Shown piece after piece: positions 33,189-45,818 of a stretch of DNA of 64,000 nucleotides. The notes under the pieces were generated by a model. It was not told the origin of the DNA and did no database searches. It saw nothing but the letters and a program-made list of their open reading frames with translations. Position numbers and translations under genes: made by a program. The stretch is from Chiua virens (lineage: Eukaryota; Basidiomycota; Agaricomycetes; Boletales; Boletaceae), in assembly GCA_019787685.1 (NCBI GenBank), contig JAHNUO010000059.1, positions 1-64,000 on the forward strand. Reading direction: 5' to 3'. Each line of letters opens with the position of its first letter. Within the stretch, counting starts at the first letter, position 1.

Positions 33189-35268
33189 TCACAACGGTTT
33201 CCAACCCTCCCCCATGGGCCACTTAAGATTATCGGATTCAGCCAGGAAATCCCGACGTGTGGTGGCCTTTGTTGCGCTCTGCGTGGCACGGTCGTCACTC
33301 GAACTCGGTTCATCATCTGTCGTTGGCCCAGAATCCGGATCCTGATCCATATTGGCTGCAGCCCACTGCGTGTCCGTCATCAACCCTTGTTCGCCTTCCT
33401 CGTGCCACCGTATCCCGCCGAGCTGTGCATGGTGAATGTACCCCCGCTTGCTAATGCCTGCCTCCGCCTTGTAGCGGACCGCGTCCAGCTTCGGTTGAGC
33501 TTTCAGCTGCAGATTCGTCAGCGTCTTTTGGATGTTGGCGATGTGTGACGACTCGGATGGGTCGCGCTCTCGATCGCGCGTCAGCGAGAGGTGGCGAGAG
33601 AGACCTTGGAACGACGCCGTACGTCCGTGTGTCCGTGCGTGTGCAGCCAAAGCAGGAGGGAAGGCGGGCATGTCGCCCAAATCCGACGTCGGCGTCAACT
33701 GCATACTCTCGGGACGTTTCCGCCGGGGAGGTGGCGGTGGGACGGGTGGTGGGGACATGACAGATTTAGAACGCGAGCAGCGGGGCGAGGAAGGGGAGGA
33801 CGATTGCGAGTCGTTCACGGTGGGCTCTGTCGCGGCGGAGGTGGAGGGTCGACGGTACGGGTGCGTCGGCGGTGGTATTGGTCCAGGGCCGGCGACAGCG
33901 GGTAAGCCGACGTTGTCAGTGTGTGCTGTCGATATGGTGAGAATATCTCGGCTGGGTAGTGGCGGTCTCGACGGTGCGGTAGTTGGCGTTGGAAGGGACG
34001 CACTTGCGACTTGTTCGAGCGATAACGCCGAGCTCGATGCCGAGGAGGGTAGGCTCGGCTTTCGACAACGTGGCAAGGGAGGAACACACGTTGCACCGTC
34101 GGATGCCCCAGAACCTGAGCCTGAGCCAACACCGTATCCGTTGGGCTGTTTTGGGTTCTGCTTGGAAGGGCTGAGGCTGCGCGTGCGTGGTGTGTGCGTG
34201 GTGTTGCTAGCGGACGAGCTCGAGGAGCTAGTTTTGAGAACTTGGAGGACACGTTCTCGATCAAGTTGTTCCTCGGCACGCTTCATCGACTGCGCATGCT
34301 TGCTCGCTTCAAGTGACTGCCTCATGATGGAACTCATTACATGGCTTGGCTTGGCGGAAACCATGGGAGGACCGGATAGCGTTGCGGCATCCGAGGAACG
34401 ACGAGAAGGCGCTGCCAGTGTCGAGGGCTTGCGTGGGGGTAACGGGGGGAGCTTACTGTGACTGGGAGCATTTGCGGATGGCAAGGCCTTGTCCGAACCG
34501 ACGTCAGGCTTGTCGCGGGCGAGAAACGGGTTGTGGCTAAGCTTGCCAGGGCGCTTCTGGGGTAATACAGGCGCAGGGTCGGGATCTGCTGGTGACGGTG
34601 GCATTGTGGCATGTTCCATTGATCTATGTACGAACGGGTTTGTTTCTGGGAACGAGGTAGTGGCCGGGAGTGGTTTCTGGCGATCCGGATGTGATGGAGG
34701 TGCTTGAACTGGTCGTTTAGCGGGGGAAAGCGGTCGCGGGACGTCTGCAGCACTGGCTGGTGTCGGAGATGCTATACAGGTTTGAGATGAGCAAGTCAAT
34801 TGTGTACAGGTAGTGCATTGGGATCGCTAGCACTTGAGATAGATACGACTCACCCTGGACGAATGCGAGCGTTCGGTCAACACCCCTCCCCGACTTCGCA
34901 TGCATCACAAGACGAAGTGCAGCGAAAAACTGACCACCCTTGAGCGCGTCTGAAGGCAACATGTTGGGACAAAACAGTTTGAGGATCTAGCGGAAAGGCA
35001 GGGGGTTTCAGTTGTCGAAACGGGCTGGTGCAATGGAAGAACTGACGGCATCAATGTCGGACGCCGGGACATCAGAGTATCTTCCGCGAAGCCATGCGCG
35101 TGCCTCGCGTACGCCAACGGAAGTTCGGTCATATTGGGCGTCGTCGCGAATGTGTGGGATGTGGGCGTTACCGTCGGGGGTGTCTGTGGCGAGATCGGCA
35201 AGGGACGTTGTGTACAAGTCATATTCGGAGTCGCTGAGGGCAGATACATGGAGCGTGAGTGGACGCAT
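33189..35268 (-). CDS. EH-domain-containing proline-rich scaffold protein
   Basis: Three exons on the minus strand: 35268-35047, 34986-34854, 34771-33189; 645 residues. The N-terminal 120 residues look like an EH (Eps15 homology) module: SDSEYDLYTTSLADLA, ARAWLRGRYSDVPASDIDA, then ILKLFCPNMLPSDALKGGQF and FAALRLVMHAKSG. The remainder is disordered, rich in Pro, Ser and basic residues, with polyproline (PPPVPPPPPRRKRP) and NPF tripeptides (TNPFVHRS; LSHNPFLARD) that EH domains bind. The C-terminal block MTDTQWAAANMDQ ... DNLKWPMGEGWKPL looks conserved. Such proteins act in endocytosis and actin organisation; partners here are inferred. The first intron has a GTCAGT donor. Confidence 0.75.
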
Positions 35269-35459
35269 GGTCACTGCTCGACGTCGGTGACGTTGGTGAA
35301 GGAAGACAAAAGACCTGGAATAAAGACGGGTTTGACTATGTAATTGGCTACTACTGGTACGGCACGTGTTACCCTCCTTTAACCTCGCCATCACCTACTG
35401 GTGCGTATCTTCTCGTCAGTGTCGTCTTAGAACACCCTTGAGGCGTTGTACATGCAGAC

Positions 35460-36116
35460 ATGTCACACGACTCGGTGATGGTCAATTCGCATATCAGGCG
35501 ATGCCTATCAGAGCATCCTTTAGAGGACAAAAACCCCGCTGATATGTCTGTCTCAACTCTGCACGGATCATCGGCATCCGACGAAACACTTTGCAAACCG
35601 CAGTTTGAGGTTGTCTCAAAGCCGTCGTTCCTGCCGATGCGTAGACGACCCCTTGATCCACCTCCGCCCTGTTTCTCCACTCTCTCTCCTCTCCGCATCA
35701 GATCCCGTGATTTCCCCCCTTTCTTGATCCCTACGGTCACTCCGAGTCTCACAGACGGCTTTCGTCCTCTCTATCCCTCCAATGTGCTCGAGAAACATGG
35801 CATCACCCGTGCAGACTGGATCCGCTTTCTCGAAGACCTCGGCATCGCGGCGCGTCTCTCGAGTGAGGGGGGCAGTGCAGTCGGGTCGCGCGTGCCCATC
35901 ACACCATTGATCACCCACCGCGCACTCCCTTCACGCGCCTTTGGTGCAGTCTATGACGGAAAGTTTGCACGCAGTCCGTTGCAGGAAGTCCTCGCCCTCA
36001 TCCAGATATGGAACGAGTGTGCTTTCCAGCGGCGAAAGATCAGCGTGTCGCTCCAAGTACATCCGACCGACTCGAATGGCAGAGAGTATTACGCATTGCT
36101 CGTCGAGTCGCTATGA
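35460..36116 (+). CDS. Conserved fungal protein of unknown function
   Basis: Single exon, 218 residues, from ATG 35460. A disordered N-terminal third is followed by a globular part: GFRPLYPSNVLEKHGITRAD, WIRFLEDLGIAARLS, SPLQEVLALIQIWNECAFQR and KISVSLQVHP, ending YYALLVESL. The pattern 'HGIT..DWxRFLEDL..A' then 'VxxLxxxWNxxxFxxR' is one I associate with conserved but unnamed basidiomycete proteins. No signal peptide or membrane segment. Divergent from the EH protein, with 191 bases between the starts. Confidence 0.65.
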   Translation: MSHDSVMVNSHIRRCLSEHPLEDKNPADMSVSTLHGSSASDETLCKPQFEVVSKPSFLPMRRRPLDPPPPCFSTLSPLRIRSRDFPPFLIPTVTPSLTDGFRPLYPSNVLEKHGITRADWIRFLEDLGIAARLSSEGGSAVGSRVPITPLITHRALPSRAFGAVYDGKFARSPLQEVLALIQIWNECAFQRRKISVSLQVHPTDSNGREYYALLVESL

Positions 36117-39100
36117 GTGGACAATCTTGCTTCGTTTCATTGTAGTCTATATCTCCAGCATGGACATCGTGTACGTTGTTATCCTCATCTCACATCTTGT
36201 TTTTACTTACGGGTTCTGGGACACAATTGTCATCTTTTGTTCACATTTCATCGGTCTGTTTGTTGCTGTCGCATATCAACGTTTCAACTTTCACAATTTC
36301 GGTTGATAATCATCCACTCGCCTTAGAACATTCAATGGGGCGTGCCTCTGGGACATCCATATGACTTCCCGGAAAACTAAGCCATATCATCGTCTGCGCT
36401 CTGGTCAGAAATCATGGTCGGGTCCGCGTCTTTCAAGGTCCATGATCATCATCGATAACACAATATCATCGATGGTGTTCATGACAGAACCGGCCGCGTC
36501 AGGAGTCACCCATTCCGCTCATTTCACCTCACGCACCCCTAGAAACATGTTTGTGCCCTAGTGTCGCGCAACCTCCTTAACAAGACAATGCTATCAACAT
36601 TCCAATGCCCATGAAGCCCGACAAACATATCTCGGTAGCCATCGGTGACTAAATAGTTCGCAAGTCTGCCGCTGCACCATGAACTTTGAGTTCATTTTTT
36701 GACCAGTTTCATATCCCCCACATCGATAGCACCTTCCATGTCAGCGCTGATGATCTTCGTGCCATCCCTCGTCATCAAATCGCAGAGAAGTCCTCCATGC
36801 GAGGAGACAGCATTGGTACTCGCGGGGTTCAATGCGTATTTGAGTAGTGCTCACTCCCGATCGCATCGGCCACACGGCTAACGCTTCAATTTGATATTCG
36901 AGATGGGTGTTTGGATGACGAGTCTCATGAGTCAAGGCTGCTCGACGTAGTAGGGTTCGAACGGCCCTAGTTTTAGGGTCAAGACCGCGTACAGGTGAGC
37001 TAAAATTGTTTTCCTATGAAATGTAATTCGATACTAAAACAAAGGTTTTTCCTTCTCATTGAGATGGTCGCAGGCATCACCAACGGCGTGCCCACTCGGA
37101 CCGCGCATCGACAGAAAGACACTCAACGTTGGGGTCCAGCATGTTTCAGAACAACGTCATGTGGTTACCTGATCAAGGCGAGGATGCAGACTCATCGCAA
37201 TTGTACTCCGCCCAGACAACAGGGGCCCTCAGGCCTCAGGCCCACTGGCAGGGCCCATCATATCATGGTGTCAGGACTTGGAGATAATTACCGTCGGTCA
37301 AATTGAGGTACATTGACCAGCTTTTAATCACGATAGTACGTCATTCCATTCCTCAATGATCATGTAACCATCAGTGCCGAGCAATGATTATAGCCAATCT
37401 TGGGCTTTGCATTTTAGCACTGTCGCACGAGAAGCAAAGTGGTCGCACCGACGCTCATTGTTTCAGTTGTCGGATCTGAACTCCTCGTCCGGCGATCACC
37501 GTCTGTGATTTAGAACCTTATCTAAACTTTCTCCATAGACAGGCCCTAACTACCTTTGGGCAATTCCACTGTGGGTGGCGGTCAAAACCCTGCTAGGTTG
37601 CACAATGAAACATTCTTGTTCCTCCACTGACCACTTTAAATACCGGTGTGACTTTTGACATTCTAAGAACCCATGACTCCAGTCATAGGACTCGACTCAG
37701 AAGAAAAAGAAAGATGCACGTATCATAACAGTCTAGCTGATCGATCCTTCCGCTATCTATTGTCTTGTCTTCTTGATGAATGTACCCAAGTAAAGCGCAA
37801 TCCGCACAGCATGGCAACAACTCTTTGCGAGAACAGACAACGACAATGAATCTTACGTTGCCAACCCAACGTCATCTTGTGGCCTCGTGGACGTTTCAGT
37901 GGCGTCGCCGTCACGGGTACATTCCACACCGTAACTCGAGCTGCATTGCGTCATACTTGTAAGTTTCGGCGAATCGGATACCGGGCGGGCCAGATCGGAG
38001 TGGCCAGACCAGAAAACTCCGCAGATATGATTCTGAGCTGAGGGGCTGAAGCCAAGTATTGCAAGCCCGTAGCAAAAACAACCTGTCAGGCCCTGTCAGT
38101 CCAGGTTCATTCGAGCGATGACACACAGCTATTTTCTCGGCGCAGCCACTCGTAAGTCGTTTTGTTATGTGTTGCTACATGGGTTGGCCACGTAATCGAC
38201 AACGCCGAATTCAGAAAGGAATATGGACTTACCACAACCTTGATATAAAAAAGTGCATTTGAAGGCTTCCGGCCATGTCCGATGTATCTATCCTCGGAAA
38301 TGGTGCGTCAACTGACCAAGCCGCCTTGTTTTTTTGGTGTTGACGTTGGACAACATCGCGATGGCAGAGATCGCCTTGTCCAACCGAGGGAGACGAGTCA
38401 ACATAAGAAGCATTGCCTCGAGGAGCCTTGATAGCGGAACTCAATCAGTACCTCGATCCCTAGGGTTGCGCTCGTGACGCTGTCTTAGGCAGATGCTCAT
38501 GCGAAATTGGACCTAACCTTGTCCATTGGCAAATGACTACCTTTCTGTGGCAACCAGTGAGGCCGTATTACGTGCAATCGCGCACCCTGGGGATCTGTGA
38601 ACTCGAAATGTCATTCACGCGCTACGTGCCAGGGCTGTGTACTTTGGAGAACTTCCATATTTTCCCCGAGCCTAATTTCGAGTCCCGGTGTTTCGAAGGT
38701 AATTCGGACATTGGCAGTTGCGCAGTACTGCGGAGCGGAGAAGTTGCGATTAGCCTTCTGTCAGTCATCTGGAAAATGTGGGACCGATCTCAGTGCGATA
38801 ATTATATACATACATACATGGTCGATAAAACGTGCCAAGCACTCGGCGGAGAACGGGGCATGTCCGAGTCCAGCGTCGAATCTGAGACGATCTTGTCGTT
38901 TCGCGAAGAAGCCCAGTTGGAAAATCCGCGTTACTGAGACCACCGACCCGGCAATTCAGTCAGCGATTGGATCCTAGTTCCAAAGTCATAGACGGATGAT
39001 GACAGCCGCAGTACTGATGCGCACCTTCCGAATAGAAGGTCGATGTCAAAGTCGAATGAATTGTTCGGTCAATGCTGCGGACCAGTTTACTATACTTCCT

Positions 39101-39676
39101 CAAGTCTATTGCTGCGGGTCGTCCCCTCAGTGAATGAGTGCAGGGTCGTTACTCACCTAAGATGCATTACGTCCGTTCAAGTCCCAGAGCAGGCCAATCT
39201 CCCTACTAAGCGGACGAAAACAACTGCGGAGAAGAAGGTTTCTGTGGACAACGTTCTGTGCTGCGCAAGTACTTGCGGTCACGTTCGTCCCACGGAATGA
39301 GGTATCTCCATTCGTTGGCTGATTCGCGCTACGTTATCGGCCGCTAGACGGGGTTGTTGTTTATCCGTTTGTGCGTCATTTGTTTCACCTGGATGGGTAC
39401 AGCAGCTGCTGATTCTCATCCGTCGTGGTTCTGACGTTGGCGCTCTTGAAATAGTTATCGGAACGTTCCGAGTGGATCGATCGATGTTTGTTAGTTCAAA
39501 ATGATGCTTCATTATTTTGGGAGATGTGCCAGACATAACGAGGTCAGAAACACGAGAATAGAGCTATCATATAGTGTGTTGTAGTACATTATGATACAGA
39601 GTGAGGATCTGCACAGTCAATGTAGGTATCCGTGGGGTGGGGGTAAAGGGGAGTACAAGTGGACAACAAGAATGAT
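36117..39676. other. Gene-poor stretch of 3.5 kb
   Basis: No gene with family support. ORFs such as 38533-38937 (+) and 37016-37306 (+) have no protein-like pattern. A minus frame at 36692-36850 carries KIISADMEGAIDVGDMKLVK, which looks like the end of a WD40 blade with Gly where Trp is expected, perhaps a relic. Confidence 0.4.
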
Positions 39677-40859
39677 TCACAGGTCATTTTTGGCGAGAAT
39701 CGTCCGCAGATTCACACGATCGCTAAATTGCAAGTAAGTTTCTTCGTCCTCTTGCGTCACTAAAAGTGACGGATGTGAGATGTATCCACGGATGTCATCG
39801 AGCAACGCGTAACCCTGATGGGTATCGTCGCTGACCACTATCTCCGCGAGAGAAGCAAGTTCCTCTTCAAGGCGCTTCCAGATTGTGGACCACTTCCGGA
39901 TAGGGATATCTACGCTGGAAGCGTAGCTAGAGCACGAGCGAAGTTCCAGACGGCGTAAGCTCGCCTTGTGTCGGATGATGAAGTCCTCGATACCATCAGC
40001 AGAGGGTATGGGATCGAAGACAATATTCTCAAGGACGAGTGTCTCGAGGGCGGGGTAGTAGAAAGAACGAAGCTGAGTGTTGAGGCTGTGGTAGAGGCCC
40101 TGAGGACTCCGCAAGACAAGGGACTTTAGGTTGGAATTGGGAGGTGGAAGCAACGAGCCGAGTGAGCCGTTGAGAATCTTTGAACCGGACCAGTCGCTCA
40201 GCACCGAATTTGCGACGACGGACATGGAAAGGTGGTGTAAGGGAGAGTTCGCCACAGACGAGACAAACTCATAACAGGCTGGCGACCGCAGAACCACATT
40301 GTTCATGGTGAGCGAGCGAATGCGAGACGACTTGATTGCAAGATGGAGTGCATGGAGAACGGTCGTCTGACGATCGGTGAACCAGTAGGGGTTTTCGTGG
40401 ATTTCTGTACCACATTGAGAGCGAAATGAAGGCCAAAAGTTGAGAACGACACTCTCCAGATTCTTGAAACCTGGAAGTGAGGTAAAAGCCTCTATAAGAG
40501 CTTCCTCGAGCATCGCAATCTCAAGTTCGTCGCAGCTATCTGCTACAAGACATTAGTCACTGCAAAAACCGCACCGGAAAGCACCTACCCTGGGCTCCCG
40601 TTGGAGAAAGAGAAAACAGTGCATGATCGCGGTGATCATAGACAACCCCGCGTACGTGAGTGGCAAGAGAGGGAGAGGCAAGAATGCTTTGACAGTTTTG
40701 GGCACTCTGTACGCTATTCCGGATGTGTATCTCGCGGAATACATGTGGGGTGGCAAGGTGATGGCACGTAGAGTTGACCGACCGCAGTGAGAGGAGGTCC
40801 GAGGTGGATGATACGTTCTCGACTACGACGCCGACGAGCTCGATAGGTAGTTCCCTCAT
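39677..40859 (-). CDS. F-box-like protein
   Basis: Two exons on the minus strand, 40859-40589 and 40542-39677; 378 residues. The N-terminus is a short F-box (MRELPIELVGVVVENVSSTS, DLLSLRSVNSTCHHLATPHV, FREIHI), followed by a weak leucine-rich series (LESVVLNFWP, IRSLTMNNVVL, LHHLSMSVV, LKSLVLRSPQG, LETLVLENIVF, LRRLELRSC). This is the standard architecture of the many basidiomycete F-box/LRR genes, expected to act in SCF ubiquitin ligases. The intron phase (1) fits both exons. Isolated in a gene-poor region. Confidence 0.8.
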
Positions 40860-43028
40860 GGTAGTAGTATGGTAAGGGGAGGGAGGATGTCGATGAATAG
40901 TCACGGGGGTGGGGAATTGAGAGTCACATCTGTCCCTTGCCCAGTCAGCTTCTTATAGTAGGACGTCGGATGTTTGCCTCGCGGTGACCTGAACTTTCCA
41001 GTACGGATTTAGTATGTCATTGAGCTTGTGAGAAGGTCAAATGAGCAAATGGGATCAGTTCCAGGAACGGAAACTGGCTCGGGGCCGTTCTCGAGAGGAT
41101 ATGCGCAGATTTGGAGGTTACGTATAAAACCCCAAACGAGTAAAACCTCCATGAAACTAGGTTCGTCCTACTTCTCCGAGTGCTGACTGAGCGTGATTTA
41201 GTCACCTCTCCGTGATATCCGCGCTTTGGAGATGTGAGTCTGCCACTGGGTGTCCATCTCAAATATCAGTTTGCGATACAAGTACCGTCCCCTAGTTATC
41301 CCAGTAATGAAGTTCGCAAAACTCCGACAAAGATGAGGATGTTGTTGTCAAGGGTCGGACTGGTCACCAGACTACAGCAGGAAGTGGCCCTGTGACCATG
41401 TTCTCGTCACCACTACTGCGGTGGGCCGGTGGCATTGGCGCCAACTTAAACCTCCGGGCCTACAATCATTGAATGTCTCAAAATATTATTCACGACAACG
41501 TGGTGTTCAAGTTGATGTTCACAACCTCTGCTGACTACTTTTCCTTGTACCACCAAAATTCCTCCTCTCCTTCACGTCGCCTGGTGTACGCTTTCGCCAA
41601 GCTTTCCACTGCCGTCATCATTACTACCCCAGGTCCCCATGTGATCGATTCCATAATATTCAGTGTTCAGGTCCGGAGATTGGTATCGTAATCCGGAGAC
41701 TCGGAGTCCTCTCGTGATCAGGTTTAGTAGTACCATCCAGTTTTGCTCCTGCCAGGCAAGTCACGTAGTGAGAAAGCTGCCTTAGATTATGATCCCATGT
41801 CCAAATCACGTTCCCGTCTCCGCAGCGTGTCAGCTATAAGAGTGTATACAATCAAGCATATTGGTATCACGATGGACGTAAAATCTACCTAAAACTTGTC
41901 CCTTATGATGAAGAAACTGGAATGAAGATAGACCAACGAGCACCAGCGTTCGCGAGGATCAATGCCAATTCAAATTTCAAGGCGATGTGAATGATATTTT
42001 TGTGGCATTGGTGAATATGTAAGTATGTGTGATGCATTGTCGTCATGGGAATGGCATAAATTGAGAGCATGATAGGGGGGAGCTCAGCTTCGAAATCCAG
42101 AGCGATCGTCTGGCTTTCATCGTCGACCACTCATCAGAAAAGTCACTAAGAGCTCAAAAAGTGAAGTTTTTTAGAATATCTCAGCTGTGAAATCTGCAAA
42201 AGGTTACGTGGGGCGCAGCAGGCCAAGTCGCTTAAGTCAGATCCTGTGGGAGCAAGTCAGTGTTCGGGCCGACGCCGTGACACAACAACGATGAAAGCGA
42301 GACAAGCACTTGCAGTATTTGTAGCGCGGAAGTACTACCGACTCCCAAGCAACCCGTCAAGTACAGTCCGCCGAGGCCCGTGATTCGTTTATGCGGACTT
42401 ATTAGAAGGAATTGGCCCATAGGAAGCCTGAGTCCGCCCGCTCGCTACGGCTTGCCGTCGTTGTTCCTCAGGCCCGGGAAACACTAAGCAGATGTGTGTA
42501 AGCAAACCTAAGTGCACAAAGAAGCAGCATTGCAGCCAGGTGGCAAGCGAAGCCACAGAATTTGATTTTGTGAAATTGTCTTCGATGCCGACGACGTTCT
42601 GAGATGAGTGTCTGTCCGAGACTTTTGAAAGTGTCCAAGCTCAAGTCCTGCTTACCGTCCTGGTAAGAAACACTGCGGCATTCAGTTCATTGAGTGCGTG
42701 GCTTCTTCGATGCAGTGGTCCCAGGAAAAATGATCGAGCGAACTTTACCCGTGACGGATGCGGATGCAGACTTCAAGTTATAGTACTAGTGCTAGTCAAT
42801 GTTTCAACTTGAACGTTCAAATGTTCAATCTCCATTTGACATCGGCGACTTCATGATGGGCCTCTGATATACTCTCTTCCTCTCAAGCTTTCATACACCA
42901 TTCCCCTAACACACTACCAGCCAATTCGATCATTTGAGGACTGTTATATTTCGCAGATAATCCGCAGCATTCAAGTTTGCGGTGACATCGGCATTTTGTA
43001 AATTGATAAGGTCGATCTAAGCGTTATC
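40860..43028. other. Gene-poor stretch
   Basis: No gene supported; scattered short ORFs with no features. 42780-42940 is AT-rich with pyrimidine tracts. Confidence 0.4.
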
Positions 43029-43250
43029 AGGTCGACAGCTCGTCACCACGCGCTCGGAGAAGCCCGTTTCATCATATCAATCAAATCACGCTTCGATGTG
43101 ACCGAAAACTACCTTGCCCGATGAGTCGGAGGCTTTAACGAGTTCCTACAGACCCTAGGCTATATAGCCCGGTCTCACTACTATTTGGACGACTTGAAAC
43201 GCCTCGCTGCGTACTCCGCCGCCGCAGTGAAACTAGAATTTTTCAAGTAG
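43029..43250 (+). pseudogene. Decayed coding fragment, unknown family
   Basis: One frame reads 74 codons with a single TGA at 43122-43124: before it ARHHALGEARFIISIKSRFD, after it VGGFNEFLQTLGYIARSHYY, then LDDLKRLAAYSAAAVKLEFF and TAG. Composition and helix pattern are clearly protein-like on both sides of the stop, so this is probably a dead gene or exon remnant. A possible further relic, KKFEPFSSQRDIQTLAKHAY then LSEARFF, lies on the minus strand near 43745-43830. No family recognised. Confidence 0.45.
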
Positions 43251-45818
43251 CGTTTTTATCCATCGGACAGTGCGTAAAGATCAGCTTGGAGACACTGATA
43301 GCTTTGGCTGAGATCAAGTCCACACTTCTTATTATACAGCTTTCCGACAAATAGAAACCCCCAGATTTTGATTACCGTCTCCCGTAATTGCTCCCTCGTT
43401 TGAGCCCAGCGCCCATCAGAAGACATTGGTTAATACCCAATTCCGCTTTGTCAACGCGTTTTCGCGGCTAACTTCGTGATGGCATGCACTGGTCAATTTC
43501 CCCTTTACGACATTTTTTCAACACCTCCTGAGCCACCATCTCTCAGGCTGTCAAATTTGCTCAACGGTAAGTAACCTTCTATGTAGACATCTCCCATCAA
43601 TCTATCCTTACGACAAGTCTTGATGAAGGCTCCAAAAAATTTCATTGGCTCTAGCGACGACCACTGGCTCAAGAGCTGTGTCTGAACCGATGCCAAACGT
43701 GTAACTCTTGTCAGTCTCCGGCTAGTGGGTGTCATCGAAAGAATCTCGCCTCAGATAAGTATGCGTGCTTGGCAAGGGTCTGGATATCTCGTTGCGAGGA
43801 GAAAGGCTCAAACTTTTTGAATGTGTCGTCATATGTCAGCAATCGGTGGCCTTTGGAGGGTCATTGATCGATGCGGTAATGAATTGCAGTGGAAGAAGTA
43901 AACCAAGTGAGTGATTCTATCCACGCGCTCGGGAATGCTGCTGGACTTCGTTCATTGATAGCGAGCGGCGAAGGGTTCGGATGATTGGTATTGCGACAGT
44001 TTCGAACACTTACAGCGGGAAAAACAAAGTAAGTCACGGTGGCGGAAGGGCTGGATGGACATCGAACTTTTGCGGGTATCGGGTTTGTTCAAGGTCCATC
44101 CCTGACTCACCCCGTATTTGCACCGTTTTCACCGCGATCGTATCGCCGCCGCCGAGTGGCCGAGGCTACTACCACACTACGGAAACACTACCCTATGGTC
44201 AAATCAGGGGCTCCTTCTGCGTTCAGTATCCTCTGTAACACGAACCCTTAGTAAGCAAAGGTAAATACGGTCTATTTCCGTCGCTGCAACGATCACTACT
44301 CCGTGTTTCAAAAATTCGCAGACTTAGCGAGGCCGTTCACCTTGTCTCGAAAGCGGTGTTGTGCGAGTGTGTGCCGATACGGTACTGGATTAGGATCGTT
44401 GCAAGGATGACATCCTCAGCGTTCTCACCTACCAGGTAACGTATATCCCACGAGCGGCGGGAACGACACGAGAATTGTCATGCCCGTTTGCTTGGATTCT
44501 CGGCCGATTCTCTGTTGCCCTGCTAGTAGCATCAACACAATTGCCGATCGGCGGTTTCAGGCCCGGGGTGCTGAGCAGGATAAGCTCGACCGGGGAAAAG
44601 AAACCTCGGGTTCGCAAACCGAACCCAAGGCTTCATATTACCGCACGCCAGGATAAGGCGCGTGGCGCATTTATCGTCGCGTATACATGATCCAAACCTG
44701 CCGGTAGCGAGGCTGGCACTAGTACGTACCAACGTCACTACAGCCCCACGCGTTATTTCTCACAATGCCAGCGGATATCAATGAGATCGTTCACAGCTTG
44801 CAAAAATATTTCAACATAACCAAACGCCTCACGTGAATTCTGACAAGTTTTCATTGACGATAGTCGACCAGGCACGCATTTCATAGCCTATCTCAGGCGA
44901 TCACGATATTTTCAACGTTTTCTAGACGTTCATGGGAAACCTTGCGCGTGCTGTTAACGCGCGCAAAGGACGGAGGAATGTCACTCACATATTTTCTTGG
45001 GAGTGATGGCGTCTCAAGATCTCATACTTGAACGTGAGGCTGCACATGCGCAAACTATGTATGACTTACCACGGGAAAGACCGTTCTCGGAAGCTTTTTT
45101 CAGGAGAGCGCACACGCACGGATGAACCAAACTACCGCATTGTACAGGCTGAGAAGCTTCAATCCACAGCTGTTCCCCCGTTTCACTCGCTGTCGGCCGT
45201 AACAAGACCTGCTTTTGTTCCATGCAAGAGCACACGCTCCTTTCCGGAAGCACCGGATGTAACCATCGATCAGATCATTCTGCTTACCGTCCCTTCACCG
45301 TTCGTCGTCTCCATCCCACACAGTTCAAACTCGCCTTCGATGAAGGGAAATCCATTTTTCCCAAAATTTTATGCTCGTATTACCGTGCCCTCGTCACGGT
45401 GATATCCGCGGTCACCCAGGAGCCATCTTCTAAAGGAGAACTAATTTCCGAGGCGAAACCATTACTGCCTTGTGGTCTTCCCAGTCTATGTCATTGATTA
45501 TCATAGCAACATCACCTCGATTGACTATGTTGCACTCACTCCGACCGTTGTGAAGCGAGATGAAACCCTGAAACAAGTCGGCCACACCGAGGCTTGCGCT
45601 ATTGGCGTGTGCAAGCGTCCTGACAAGTCGACACACTCCAAGGTTGCATGGGATTCTTCTAAATCATCACTATCACTCTTTAGGTTGATCGTAAGAGTCC
45701 AAATTACGAAGGCGATCCATTGAGTAGAAAAATGATTTGCCTCAGACTAGGCGAGGAATTTGGAATGGTTGCGAGTGCGTCCTACTGTGGACTTCCAATA
45801 ATAAAACACTTGATAGTA
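43251..45818. other. Gene-poor stretch with possible relics
   Basis: An exon-like start at 43479 (MACTGQFPLYDIF, then PPEPPSLRLSNLLNG before GTAAGT) has no continuing exon. On the minus strand, 45430-45636 encodes ADLFQGFISLHNGRSE and DVAMIINDIDWEDHKAVM, and 45310-45370 encodes FPFIEGEFELCGMETTNGEG in another frame. These look like pieces of one decayed minus-strand gene. I cannot assign it. Confidence 0.35.

Noticed and set aside
33532..34461. 309-codon plus-strand ORF
   Set aside because: It is antisense to the EH-type scaffold gene, whose frame has domain support; the ORF is Gly/Glu/Arg low-complexity mirrored from Pro/Ser codons.
36692..36850. WD40-like fragment on the minus strand
   Set aside because: Only one partial blade with the Trp missing; too short to claim a gene.
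36950..36985. GGTTCGAAC box resembling a tRNA T-loop
   Set aside because: No acceptor, D or anticodon stems around it.
38533..38937. 134-codon plus-strand ORF
   Set aside because: No domain pattern, random composition, competing frames of equal length.
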